From RGIG3701 sp031553595 (GTDB lineage Bacteria; Planctomycetota; Planctomycetia; Pirellulales; Thermoguttaceae): a stretch of DNA of 64,000 bases. Of the stretch, positions 1 to 9,018 are shown piece after piece. The stretch covers positions 1-64,000 of the forward strand of contig JAVBLI010000007.1 in NCBI GenBank assembly GCA_031553595.1, given 5' to 3'. The notes below the pieces were generated by a model, which saw only the letters and a list, made by a program, of their open reading frames with translations, was not told where the DNA came from and did not search any database. Each line of letters begins with the position of its first letter. Positions within the stretch are counted from its first letter, which is position 1. Made by a program: the position numbers and the translations under genes.

Positions 1-575
1 GGCAGCTGGCCGGCGGCGCGGGGGTCGGGTTGCGTGGCGGCGTCGAGCGCGCGGGCCAGGCCTTTGAAAACCGCCTCGGCTACGTGGTGCGGCTCCTCGC
101 CGTACTCGAGGTGCACGTGCAGGTTGCACGCAAGGGCGTTGCTGAACGCGCGGCAGAATTCCTTCACGAGTATGATATTGAAATCGCGCACAAACATCGT
201 CGGAGCGTTCGCGTCGTAAACGAGGTGCGCGCGTCCGCCGAGGTCGACGACGACGCGTGCGAGCGATTCGTCCATGGGGAGCAGGAAAAAGCCGTAGCGG
301 CGGATGCCGAGCTTGTCGCCGAGCGCGGCCTTGAACGCCTCGCCGAGCACGATGCCGACATCCTCGACAGTGTGGTGATAATCGACGGCGACATCGCCTT
401 TGCACGTCACCTCGAGATCGAAGAGGCCGTGTTTGGCGAAGAGGGTGAGCATGTGATCGAAAAAGGGCACGCCGGTGTCGATCACCGAGCGGCCGGAGCC
501 GTCGATGGCGAGTGTGAGCTTGATGTCGGTTTCCGCGGTTTTGCGCGCGATTTTTGCTATGCGTTTTTGTGCCAT
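1..575 (-). CDS. hisB: Imidazoleglycerol-phosphate dehydratase HisB (3' end cut by window edge)
   Basis: The reverse strand reads from ATG at 575 without a stop to the window edge, giving about 191 residues. It starts MAQKRIAKIARKTAETDIKL and continues with the family signatures: FFDHMLTLFAKHG, the metal-binding DYHHTVEDVGIVLG, then FVRDFNIILVKEFCRAFSNA and HHVAEAVFKGLARAL. It is near its end (D-P-R-A-A-G-Q-L), so only about eight residues, usually ending P-S-T-K-G-x-L, should lie outside. It dehydrates imidazole glycerol phosphate to imidazole acetol phosphate in histidine synthesis. The start overlaps the end of hisC by 19 nt, so the two are probably translationally coupled. This is the monofunctional form without a phosphatase domain. 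Confidence 0.93.
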   Translation of the reverse strand, partial: MAQKRIAKIARKTAETDIKLTLAIDGSGRSVIDTGVPFFDHMLTLFAKHGLFDLEVTCKGDVAVDYHHTVEDVGIVLGEAFKAALGDKLGIRRYGFFLLPMDESLARVVVDLGGRAHLVYDANAPTMFVRDFNIILVKEFCRAFSNALACNLHVHLEYGEEPHHVAEAVFKGLARALDAATQPDPRAAGQL

Positions 576-1708
576 GCCAGGAGTGTTTTTTCGAGGACGA
601 GCATTTCGTCGTCGCTCCCGACACTGATGCGCAGGAAGGGGGCGGTCAAGGGATGGTTGGGGAAATAGCGCACGAGGACCTTGTGGGCGCAGAGATGGTC
701 GTAGGCGGATTTCGCGATGGCGGGGCCGGACTCGCCGCGCGCGTTGCGGGGCTCCACGAAGAGGAAATTGGCCTGCGAGGGATAGGTGAACCAGCCGCGC
801 GCGGCGAAGGCGGCGGCGGCGCGGTCGCGGGTGTTTTTGACGCGGGCGATGATGCCGTCGTAGTAGGCGGTGTCGTTGATGGCGGCGAGGGCGGCGGCCT
901 GCGAGAGGCGGGAGACGTTGTAGCTGTCGCGCACGCGGTCGAGCACGTCGATGACGCCGGGGTGCGCGAGCGCGTAGCCGACGCGGATGCCGGCGAGGGC
1001 GTGTGATTTCGAGAGCGTGCGCACGACGACGGCGTTGGCGTGGCGCGCGAGGAGCGGCACGGCGTTTTCCGCGGCGAAGGGCGCGTAGGCTTCGTCGACG
1101 ACGAGGAGGCCGCGATAGGCGGCGAGGATTTTTTCGATGTAGGCGTTTGCAAAGCCGACTCCGGTGGGGGCGTTTGGCGAGGTGAGAAACAGGATCGGCG
1201 CGGTGGAGGCGGCGATTTTTTCGACGGGCAGGCGCATGTCGCGTCCGAAGGGGATGGCTTCGCAGCGTCCGTCCTGGATGGCGACGAGCACGGGGTAGAG
1301 CGAGTAGCTGGGCACGGTGTGCGCGAGGGGCGCGGCGGCGGAGCAGTAGGCGCGGACGAGGAGGTTGAGTATGTCGTCGGAGCCGTTGCCGATGCAGACG
1401 TGCGCGGCGGTGAGGGCGGGGAGTTCGCGGGCGTGGTACGCGGCGATGGCGGCTCGGAGGGGGGCGCTGGCGGGATTCGGGTAGAGGCGCAGGCTGGCGC
1501 CGGCGTCGGCGCCCGAACCGAGTTCGCGCATGACGGCCTCGGCGACGCGCGGGCTGGGCGGGTAGGGGCACTCGTTGGTGTTGAGTTTCACCCAGCCGGG
1601 TCCGGTGGGTTGCAGGCCGGGAGTGTAAGCGTGCAGCGTGGAAATGTGAGGGAGCGGAGGCGGAAGCGTGGCTGCCGAGGAGGCGGAAGTGGCGGAGTCG
1701 GAGGACAT
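557..1708 (-). CDS. hisC: Histidinol-phosphate aminotransferase HisC
   Basis: A 383-residue fold-type I PLP aminotransferase that converts imidazole acetol phosphate to histidinol phosphate, the step after HisB. Visible motifs are LNTNECPYPPSP near the N-terminus, GNGSDDILNLLVRAYC, LTSPNAPTGV, VVDEAYAPF, the PLP lysine in RTLSKSHALAGIRVGYA, and the C-terminal FLRISVGSDDEM. An upstream in-frame ATG at 1753 would add 15 residues (MDFWALGLLL...) that do not belong to the family, so 1708 is preferred. Base composition is very GC-rich, higher than most of the window. It overlaps hisB, and its close relatives seem to be Opitutaceae-like (inference from overall sequence style). Confidence 0.93.
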   Translation of the reverse strand: MSSDSATSASSAATLPPPLPHISTLHAYTPGLQPTGPGWVKLNTNECPYPPSPRVAEAVMRELGSGADAGASLRLYPNPASAPLRAAIAAYHARELPALTAAHVCIGNGSDDILNLLVRAYCSAAAPLAHTVPSYSLYPVLVAIQDGRCEAIPFGRDMRLPVEKIAASTAPILFLTSPNAPTGVGFANAYIEKILAAYRGLLVVDEAYAPFAAENAVPLLARHANAVVVRTLSKSHALAGIRVGYALAHPGVIDVLDRVRDSYNVSRLSQAAALAAINDTAYYDGIIARVKNTRDRAAAAFAARGWFTYPSQANFLFVEPRNARGESGPAIAKSAYDHLCAHKVLVRYFPNHPLTAPFLRISVGSDDEMLVLEKTLLAWHKNA

Positions 1709-1874
1709 GATGCGAAAGTGGGAAAGTAAAAGTCCCAAAGCCCAAAAATCCAAACCCCAAAAAATCTCAAAGGATGAAATTGCGGAATCTCAGATTTCGG
1801 AGGGCCGGTTCTGGCATGGGGAGCGGGATGCTCTCCTTGCTATCTGGCTGCGGCGTTGGCTGCGGCCGCGGTTT

Positions 1875-4800
1875 TCACCAGGTGCGGCGGTAGCCGAAGC
1901 TGAAGGCCCAGGGGCGTGTGTAGGAATCGGCCTTCGCGTATTCATAATCCAGATAGAACTGGCTTTTCTCGTCGAAGGTGTAGCTCATGCCTACGCCGGC
2001 TTCGACGCGTGTTCCGTCCATGTCGGGCCTGAAATAGCGATCGCCGGCGCGCATGCGTCCGCTGGAAGTGGTCACGGCGACGAGGCCGGCCTTTACGTAG
2101 GGTTTTAGCGAGGAGCCGGGGAGATCGCGGCCGGCGCGGAGCTGGATGCGATATTGGGTGAAGTTGGCCGGATCGTACTGCACGTCGATGTCGTTGCTGG
2201 TGGTGTAGGAGTCGCCGCCGAGCCGCGCATAGGCAATCTGGCCGGAGGGTTCGAGCCACCAGCCGGTGCGTTTGTTCATGAGCAGGCGGCCGACCTCGAC
2301 CGAGAGACCCCAGGAGACGGTGCTGTACTCGGCGGTGTTGGTGAAGCCGTCGACCGAGTAGGCGGTGATTTTGTTTTTGTTGCCGGTGATGAGGAAGGTG
2401 GTGTCGCCATACCAGCCGTTGTCCTTGAGGTAGGTGAAGTAGAGGCCGACGCCGCGGGTGTTGGTGGTGTTGTCGCCACGCGCGGAGAAGTCGCGGCTGA
2501 TGTGCGAGAGCGTCAGGTACGCGCCGAGGAGGTATTGGTTGTCTTCCCAGCGGTAGGTTTTGTCGCCGCCGAGGCTGACGCCGCCGACATCTTCGTCGAA
2601 GGCCGTGCCGGTGATGTCGTTGGTGGCGTCGAGGCGGTAGGTGTTGCCGTGCAGCCAGAAATTGCCGCCGGCGGAGGTGACGGTGGTGTAGGCGAGCGGG
2701 GATTGCTTGGTCTGCGGGGGCATCATGAGGGATTCCTGGCGAAGGTCGCCCATGCGCTGGCGCACGGAGTCGAGCAGGTAGGCCCATTCGAGGCCGGCGG
2801 CGCTGGCGGTGGAGAGGAGCGAGTCGGCGGTGTTGGTGAGTTTGTTGCTGTCGGAGAGGTACCAGGCGTTGGTATCGGAGAAGATGGTGCTCTGGGCGTC
2901 GCCGCGCGTGATGATGAGCAGGCCGATGCCGGACTCGGCGGTGCCGCTGAAGGTGGCGGTGGCGATATCGCTGCCGCTTTGGACGATGATGAGTTTGTGG
3001 CCGGCGGTGAGCTTTTGCGGGGTCTGGCTGTCGCGGTTGGAAACTATGACCCTGTAGTCGCCGGAGGCGGAGCCGCTGATGGTGAGCCGGTCGCCCATGG
3101 GCCTGCCGCCGGTGCCGGTGACGCCGTTGGAGATCGCGCCGTAGTCGGTGCGCATGATGATGACGCCCGAGGAGCCGGTAAGGGTCTGGAGGGTGACGTT
3201 GGCGTAGTCGGCGTAGGGCGCGCCGGTCGTGGGCTGGTTGGGGCCGAAACGGAGCGCGCCATCGGTGATGACGACGTTTTTAAGGGCGTGATCGTGGCCG
3301 CCGAGGCTGAGCACGGAGCTGCTGCCGGTTATGTTAATGTTGGCGACCGTGTCGAACTGGTGCGCCTTGCCGGCGGCGAGCATGCCGTTTTCGACGGAAA
3401 TATCGCCCGTGTGGGAGAAGCCGCCGTTGAAGGTGAATGCGGAGGAGCCTGTCTTTCTGAGCAGGCCGCCACTGCCGGTAAAGGTGCCGGTGTAGCTGTA
3501 GTCGGCGTTCATTTCGAGCACGACGGTGCCGGTGTTGTAGACGTTGCCGATGGTGCCGTTGGAATAGGTCGTGGTGGTGGAGATTGTGGTCGTGCCCGAC
3601 GTGGTGTCGGTGAAGGTGCTGGTGGTGGCAAGGCTCGCGAAGACGAAGAGGCCGGCGTTGTTGGTATCGGCCGCGAGCGTGCCGCTGTTGATGAACGTGG
3701 CGCCGGAGGCGACATTGACGGGGCCGGCGTTGCCGCCGGAACCGATGATCGCGCCGCGGTTCACGAGGGTGCCTTCGAGCACGCTGGTGGTGCCGGTGTA
3801 GGTGTTGGTGCCGGAGAGAGTCAGTGTGCCGGTGCCAACTTTTACCAGGCTGATTACGCCGGTGCCCTGTTGAGCGATCACGCCGGAGAACGTACTATTC
3901 CGGTTGTTGCTCCCGATTTGATACGTTGCGGTGTTATCCCCGCCGTTGCGGATCGTGCCCGTGCCGGAGAGGGAGCCGAGTTTGGCGGTGAGGCCGCCGA
4001 CATCGATTCGCATTCCGTTAGCGGTATTGATCTCGAAATCCGCATTGCTGCCGTCAAATTCGTTGTTGACGATGATATAATTATTATTATATCCATCGGC
4101 GACCGTTACCTTCCCCGTGAATCCACCCAAATTGTTAAGCCTCAGTGAGTCGTTGCCGGTTTTAAGGATGTTTCCGTTGCCGGTAAGGGCCGGGGTGATG
4201 GTCGTTGTAGCGGTGATGTTCAGCGTGCCGTTGGCTTGAATGTTAATTCCTGATGTGGTCGCCAGACGGTCGTTGCTGTTGATGGCCAATGTTCCCCCGG
4301 AAATCGTCGTCGCGCCGGTGTAGGTGTTGGTGCCAGCGAGGGTCAGGGTTCCGGTGCCGACTTTATCCAGACTGACGACGCCGGTGCCCTGTTGCGCGAT
4401 CACGCCGTTGAAGGTCGTGCTATGGTTGTTGCCTCCAATTTGATAAGTAACCGAGTTATTCGCTCCGTTGCGGATGGTGCCCGTCCCGGAAAGGGAGCCG
4501 AGCTTGGTGACCAGGCCGCCCACATCCACACGGATACCGTCGTTGACGTTCACCACAAAATCGGCGCCGCTGCCGTCGAACGTGGCCGCGTTGACACCGA
4601 TATACCCGGCAGAGACCGTGATTTGCCCCGTGTAACCCGTCATGTTATTTACCCGCATAACAGCACCACCGGTTTTTTCAATGTTCGCGCTGCCGGAGAT
4701 GGCGCCGGTGAAGGTCGTGTCGATGTCGGCTTTGATGATGGAGTTCGCCGTGACGCTTATCGGCGCGGACAAAGTCATGTTATTGCCCGTGGTGTTCAAC

Positions 4801-5162
4801 GTGCCGCCGCTGAGAACGATTCCGGATGTAGCGGACAGGCAGTCGGTGTTGTTGACGGTCAATGTCCCGCCGGAAATGGTAGTCAGGCCGGTGTAGGTAT
4901 TCGCCCCGGTGAGGGACAGCGCGCCCGGCCCGGCCTGGGTGAGACCGCCAGTGCCGCTGAGGATGCCGGAAAGCGTGATGCCGCCGCTGTCGGGCGTCGC
5001 GGTGTAAGTGTCGCCCCCCATGGCAATATCATTCGCATCCGTGCCGTCGCCGGTAATGGTATGGGCCCCCGTGTCGACAATGACCGCCGCATGGCTCGGC
5101 ATGAGAAATAAGCAGCTGAAGCACACAAAAAATAAAGACGTGTAAAAAATTGTCGTTTTCAT
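1875..5162 (-). CDS. Autotransporter with beta-strand passenger repeats and C-terminal barrel
   Basis: A 1095-residue type V secreted protein. An N-terminal signal peptide (MKTTIFYTSLFFVCFSCLFL, cleaved after S-H-A) is followed by a Gly/Thr/Asn-rich passenger. The passenger has at least four copies of the autotransporter-associated repeat G-T-L-T-L-x-G-T-N-T-Y-T-G-x-T-x-I-S-G-G-T-L. From about residue 830 a barrel domain begins, with alternating strands such as DNGWYGDTTFLITG and YAKADSYTRPWAFSFGYRRTW, ending in the aromatic residue typical of outer-membrane barrels. Two stretches of about 150 residues (near 190-300 and 335-470) are internal duplicates. The ribosome site AGGGGATCAA precedes the ATG. 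This architecture is common in Opitutaceae. The substrate or adhesive role of the passenger is unknown. Confidence 0.9.
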   Translation of the reverse strand: MKTTIFYTSLFFVCFSCLFLMPSHAAVIVDTGAHTITGDGTDANDIAMGGDTYTATPDSGGITLSGILSGTGGLTQAGPGALSLTGANTYTGLTTISGGTLTVNNTDCLSATSGIVLSGGTLNTTGNNMTLSAPISVTANSIIKADIDTTFTGAISGSANIEKTGGAVMRVNNMTGYTGQITVSAGYIGVNAATFDGSGADFVVNVNDGIRVDVGGLVTKLGSLSGTGTIRNGANNSVTYQIGGNNHSTTFNGVIAQQGTGVVSLDKVGTGTLTLAGTNTYTGATTISGGTLAINSNDRLATTSGINIQANGTLNITATTTITPALTGNGNILKTGNDSLRLNNLGGFTGKVTVADGYNNNYIIVNNEFDGSNADFEINTANGMRIDVGGLTAKLGSLSGTGTIRNGGDNTATYQIGSNNRNSTFSGVIAQQGTGVISLVKVGTGTLTLSGTNTYTGTTSVLEGTLVNRGAIIGSGGNAGPVNVASGATFINSGTLAADTNNAGLFVFASLATTSTFTDTTSGTTTISTTTTYSNGTIGNVYNTGTVVLEMNADYSYTGTFTGSGGLLRKTGSSAFTFNGGFSHTGDISVENGMLAAGKAHQFDTVANINITGSSSVLSLGGHDHALKNVVITDGALRFGPNQPTTGAPYADYANVTLQTLTGSSGVIIMRTDYGAISNGVTGTGGRPMGDRLTISGSASGDYRVIVSNRDSQTPQKLTAGHKLIIVQSGSDIATATFSGTAESGIGLLIITRGDAQSTIFSDTNAWYLSDSNKLTNTADSLLSTASAAGLEWAYLLDSVRQRMGDLRQESLMMPPQTKQSPLAYTTVTSAGGNFWLHGNTYRLDATNDITGTAFDEDVGGVSLGGDKTYRWEDNQYLLGAYLTLSHISRDFSARGDNTTNTRGVGLYFTYLKDNGWYGDTTFLITGNKNKITAYSVDGFTNTAEYSTVSWGLSVEVGRLLMNKRTGWWLEPSGQIAYARLGGDSYTTSNDIDVQYDPANFTQYRIQLRAGRDLPGSSLKPYVKAGLVAVTTSSGRMRAGDRYFRPDMDGTRVEAGVGMSYTFDEKSQFYLDYEYAKADSYTRPWAFSFGYRRTW

Positions 5163-5216
5163 TTGATCCCCTAGAAAATGGTAAGGCCATAAATACCTAA
5201 TTTAAAATCATTTTAC

Positions 5217-5245
5217 ATTATAGTCACCCGACACAATAAACGCAA
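5217..5245 (-). promoter_or_regulatory. Promoter of the autotransporter gene
   Basis: On the minus strand TTGCGT and TATAAT are separated by 17 bp. The -10 box is about 55 bp upstream of the autotransporter ATG, in an AT-rich spacer (5163-5435) that otherwise holds only the divergent leader of the RND gene. Confidence 0.5.
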
Positions 5246-5435
5246 GGAGAATTTTTGGCACTCACAAAAAAATTTTGAAAAACACAAATTTCAATCCGTC
5301 TGATAAAAAAACAGATATGCGAAATAAAACCGCTCTTGTCAAAAAAACAGAATTAGGTGATAATAAAATATGGCGGAGCGTGTGTATTCTCCGCATGGGA
5401 CGTTTTTTTCCGCACACAAAAGTGTTAAAAATCTT

Positions 5436-8400
5436 ATGTTTAATAAAATTATCGCGTTTTCCCTGAACCATCGGGTTTTGATTCTCGTGGCGATGGTGCT
5501 GTTGCTGGGTTTCGGTACTTATGAAACATTGCGGCTGCCGATCGACGTGCTGCCGGACCTGAGTCGGCCTCGGGTGACGGTCATGACGGAATGTGACGGC
5601 ATGGCGCCGGAAGAGGTGGAGACGCTGGTGACCTTCCCGCTGGAGTCGGTCTTAAGCGGCACGACGGGCGTGGAGATCGTCCGCGGAAACTCGGCGGAGG
5701 GGCTTTCGACGATCGTACTGGACTTCGGCTGGGACACGGACGTGTATCGCGCGCGGCAGCTGGTTTCGGAACGCTTGCAGATGCTGGACGGGAAGCTGCC
5801 GGAGGGGGTGACGCCGGTGATGACGCCGGTGGCCTCGATCATGGGGCAGATCGCGATGCTCTCGGTGGCGGACGTGAATGCCGGGCTGCCGAAAGCGGAA
5901 AAAGAAGCGTTTCGGGCAAAAGGTGGGAAGATTCTCACGCCCATGGAGTTGCGGACGCTGGCGGATTGGGTTGTGCGGCTGCGGCTTCAGAGCACCGTCA
6001 GCGGCGTGTCCGAAATTTTCGTCACCGGCGGCGAGTTGCGCCAGTTTCAGGTGCTGGTGCGGACGAACGACATGCTGAAATACGGCGTGACGCTGGAAGA
6101 GGTGCAGGACGCCATCGTCCGCAGTAACCGGAACATCACGGGCGGGTACCTGCTCGCCCAAGGCGCGAATCAGTTGCTCGTGCGGTCCATCGGGCGGCTG
6201 CAAAACGCGGACGACTTGCGGCGGCTGGTAGTGAAGCCGTCAGGTGAGCGATCGGTGACGGTGGCGCAGATCGCGGACGTGGTCGAGGCACCGGCGGTGC
6301 CACTGGGCAGTTGTTCATCACTGATGAAGGGCAAAGACGGGAAAACCGTGCATTCGGAAGCAGTCGTGCTGACCATCGGGAAGCAGCCCAGCGCCGACAC
6401 CCGCGTGGTGACGGAAGCGGTGCTGGCAGAGACGCGGGCCATCGAGCAGTCGCTGCAGACCGAATACCCCGGGCTGCGGATCGAGTGCCTGTATCAGCAG
6501 CGGGCGTTTATCGACCTGGCGATCACGAATTGCATCGACGCGCTGTGGCTGGGGGCCCTGCTGGTGCTGGTCGTGCTGTTCCTGTTTTTGATGAACGTCC
6601 GCACAACGCTGATTACGATTCTCACGATTCCGCTGTCGATCGTCGTGACGTGCCTGATTTTCGCGAAATTCGGGCTCTCGATTAACACCATGACGCTCGG
6701 CGGGCTGGCGGTGGCCATCGGGGAGCTGGTGGATGACGCGATCGTGGACGTCGAAAACGCCCTGCGGCGCATGCGGGAATTCTTCTTGAAGCGGTTTTTA
6801 CGCGGCGAAACGGAAGAGGCACACACCGGCGGCGCGGTCGGCTCGGACATGCACACCCACGTCGGCGCGGACGCCCTGACCGGCACGCTGCACGTGACAT
6901 ATGACGCCAGCTGCGAAATCCGGAACTCCATCGTGTACGGCACGTTCATCGTGATCCTGGTCTTCATGCCGCTGTTTTTCCTGTCGGGGATCGAAGGCCG
7001 GCTGTTCATGCCGCTGGGCATGGCGTATATTCTGTCGATTCTAGCGTCGCTGGTGATTTCGCTGACAGTGACGCCCACGCTGGTGTCGGTGCTGCTGCCG
7101 GGGCTTGCGAAACGCATGGCGAAAAAGGACGCCCAGCGGGCGCTGGCGGCCGGGCAGACGACGGAAAGCGTGAACATGGAGGACGTGGAGAGCTCGGACG
7201 GCATCGTGCTGGGCAGCATGAAGTGGCTGGCCGGGGGCGCGATTCGCCTGAGTCTGCGTTTCCCCACGGCGGTGATTCTTGCCACGTGCGCGGCGGCGCT
7301 GACGGCGGGTGTCGCGTTTCTGAACCTCGGACGGGATTTCATGCCGCCGTTTAATGAAGGCGTCTTTCAGGCGAATATTGACTTAATGCCCGGCACGTCG
7401 CTGCGCATTTCGTCGGAAATCGCGGATAACCTCGCGCGGCAGTTCCAGGAGATTGACGGCGTCGAATCCGTCGTGCGGAAGACCGGCCGGGCGGAGCTGG
7501 ACGATCACGTCGTGCCCGTAAATACCACGGAAATGGTGTGTCTGCTGGATCCGAAATCGAAACGTTCCATCGGCGAGATTCGGGATGATCTGGAGCGGTT
7601 GATCGCGGCCAGTAACGTGCCGGGGTCGGTGTCGTTTTACGATCAGCCCTTGCAGCACACCATCGCGCACCTGCGGTCGGGGGTGTATGCGAAGATCGCG
7701 ATTAAGATTCAGGGCGAAAACCTCGAGGAACTCCGCCGGCGCGCGAACCGCATTAAGGAGCTCATCACGCCCGTCGACGGCACGGGAAATATCCGCGTCA
7801 CGCCCATCCAGATCGACATTCCGCAGGTGCGGGTCGAGTTGGATCGCGATAAACTGGCGTTTTACGGCCTGACGCCCGACGAGGTGAACGAGACGATCGA
7901 GCTGGCGATGAAAGGCCGGGTGGTGACGGAGCTGCTGGAAGGGCAGCGGACGTTCGGCGTGATGCTGCGGATGGCCGAGCAGTGGCGTGAGGATGAAAAT
8001 CAGTTCCGGCATTTGCCCATCGCGCTGCCGAACGGGAAGGGGAGCATCCCGCTGGAGGCGGTGACGTCGCTGATCGACTTCCGGGCGCACGGCCCCAGCC
8101 AGATCGACCATGAAGGCGCCCGCCGGCAGTTGATCGTGCAGTGTTCGCCGCCGAAACGCAGCTCGATTGACGTGGTCACGGATATCGAAGCGGCCCTGGC
8201 GCCGCACATGGCCGAGCTGACCGCGAATAATTACACGGTGACGCTGGCCGGGCTGTTTCAGAGTGAGCGCGAGGCGTCGCAACGGATCGTGCTGCTGTCG
8301 GTGCTGTCGCTGATCGGAATTTTCCTCGTGCTTTACACCATGTTCAAAAGCGCGAACCTTTCGCTGCAGGTCATGATGGCGCTGCCCATGGCGATGATCG

Positions 8401-8795
8401 GGGCCGTCGCGGCCCTGTACCTCACCGGGCAACTGCGGACCATCCCGGCCCTGGTGGGCATGATTTCGCTGTGCGGCATCGCGTCGCGGAACGGCATCCT
8501 GCTGATCGACCATTATTTCCACCTCGTGAAATATGAAGGGAAAACGTGGTCGAAGGAGATGATCGTCCAGGCCGGACGCGACCGCGTTGCGCCGGTGCTG
8601 ATGACGGCGCTGACATCCGGCGTGGGCCTGCTGCCGCTGACGTTCCATCCGGAAATGCCCGGCCGTGAGATTTTGTATCCCATCGCCGTGGTGATGATCG
8701 GCGGGCTGCTGTCCTCGACGCTGATGGAGTTTTTCGTCCGGCCGGCGCTGTTTTGGAAGTTCTGGACGCAGAAACGCGACGGGGAGAAAGAGTGA
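5436..8795 (+). CDS. RND-family efflux transporter, heavy-metal (CusA/CzcA) type
   Basis: An inner-membrane proton-driven pump subunit of 1119 residues. It starts MFNKIIAFSLNHRVLILVAM. An in-frame ATG at 5370 would add 22 unrelated residues and is rejected. Family signs are the periplasmic PDLSRPRVTVMTEC, the TM4 motif GGLAVAIGELVDDAIVDVEN with paired Asp residues that relay protons, a second half beginning ALTAGVAFLNLGRDFMPPFNEG, and the final helices SLCGIASRNGILLIDHYFHL and LTSGVGLLPL. RND subunits work with a periplasmic adaptor and an outer-membrane channel, but neither is encoded next to it. The exported substrate cannot be told from sequence. A palindromic repeat follows 17 bp after the stop. 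Confidence 0.92.
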   Translation: MFNKIIAFSLNHRVLILVAMVLLLGFGTYETLRLPIDVLPDLSRPRVTVMTECDGMAPEEVETLVTFPLESVLSGTTGVEIVRGNSAEGLSTIVLDFGWDTDVYRARQLVSERLQMLDGKLPEGVTPVMTPVASIMGQIAMLSVADVNAGLPKAEKEAFRAKGGKILTPMELRTLADWVVRLRLQSTVSGVSEIFVTGGELRQFQVLVRTNDMLKYGVTLEEVQDAIVRSNRNITGGYLLAQGANQLLVRSIGRLQNADDLRRLVVKPSGERSVTVAQIADVVEAPAVPLGSCSSLMKGKDGKTVHSEAVVLTIGKQPSADTRVVTEAVLAETRAIEQSLQTEYPGLRIECLYQQRAFIDLAITNCIDALWLGALLVLVVLFLFLMNVRTTLITILTIPLSIVVTCLIFAKFGLSINTMTLGGLAVAIGELVDDAIVDVENALRRMREFFLKRFLRGETEEAHTGGAVGSDMHTHVGADALTGTLHVTYDASCEIRNSIVYGTFIVILVFMPLFFLSGIEGRLFMPLGMAYILSILASLVISLTVTPTLVSVLLPGLAKRMAKKDAQRALAAGQTTESVNMEDVESSDGIVLGSMKWLAGGAIRLSLRFPTAVILATCAAALTAGVAFLNLGRDFMPPFNEGVFQANIDLMPGTSLRISSEIADNLARQFQEIDGVESVVRKTGRAELDDHVVPVNTTEMVCLLDPKSKRSIGEIRDDLERLIAASNVPGSVSFYDQPLQHTIAHLRSGVYAKIAIKIQGENLEELRRRANRIKELITPVDGTGNIRVTPIQIDIPQVRVELDRDKLAFYGLTPDEVNETIELAMKGRVVTELLEGQRTFGVMLRMAEQWREDENQFRHLPIALPNGKGSIPLEAVTSLIDFRAHGPSQIDHEGARRQLIVQCSPPKRSSIDVVTDIEAALAPHMAELTANNYTVTLAGLFQSEREASQRIVLLSVLSLIGIFLVLYTMFKSANLSLQVMMALPMAMIGAVAALYLTGQLRTIPALVGMISLCGIASRNGILLIDHYFHLVKYEGKTWSKEMIVQAGRDRVAPVLMTALTSGVGLLPLTFHPEMPGREILYPIAVVMIGGLLSSTLMEFFVRPALFWKFWTQKRDGEKE

Positions 8796-8812
8796 AAATG
8801 AGGAATTATAAG

Positions 8813-8918
8813 AACAGCAGCCGGGAATGGAGCGCTAGCGGAATGACCGGATAGAAGTGCGAAAATACTCGGCCATTTTATCCGGTCTCTACGCGTCACA
8901 GCGCTCCCGGCTGCTGTT
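8813..8918. repeat. Palindromic intergenic element, copy 1
   Basis: Ends AACAGCAGCCGGGA / TCCCGGCTGCTGTT with an inner ACCGGATAGAAG / TTTATCCGGT palindrome. It lies between the convergent ends of the RND gene and the kinase gene. The flank TGGCTGCATTGATTTTGGAT after the right end resembles flanks of other copies. Confidence 0.9.
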
Positions 8919-9018
8919 TTTATGGCTGCATTGATTTTGGATATGTTCCAAGATATGCCATGTCGGCATCGGTCATCTTTCCGGTCGAGTTGGCGACGAT
9001 GCCATCCTCGGAAATTGT

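Noticed and set aside
30..668. Long plus-strand open frames over the first kilobases (for example 30-668, 1040-1729, 2154-4148)
   Set aside because: They lie antisense to hisB, hisC and the autotransporter. GC-rich codons leave the reverse frames open. The translations are low-complexity and match nothing recognisable.
8813..8918. Palindromic elements as simple rho-independent terminators
   Set aside because: Some lie in divergent gaps upstream of two starts, and no consistent T-run follows. They are too long and too conserved at both ends for ordinary terminators, though they may end transcripts.
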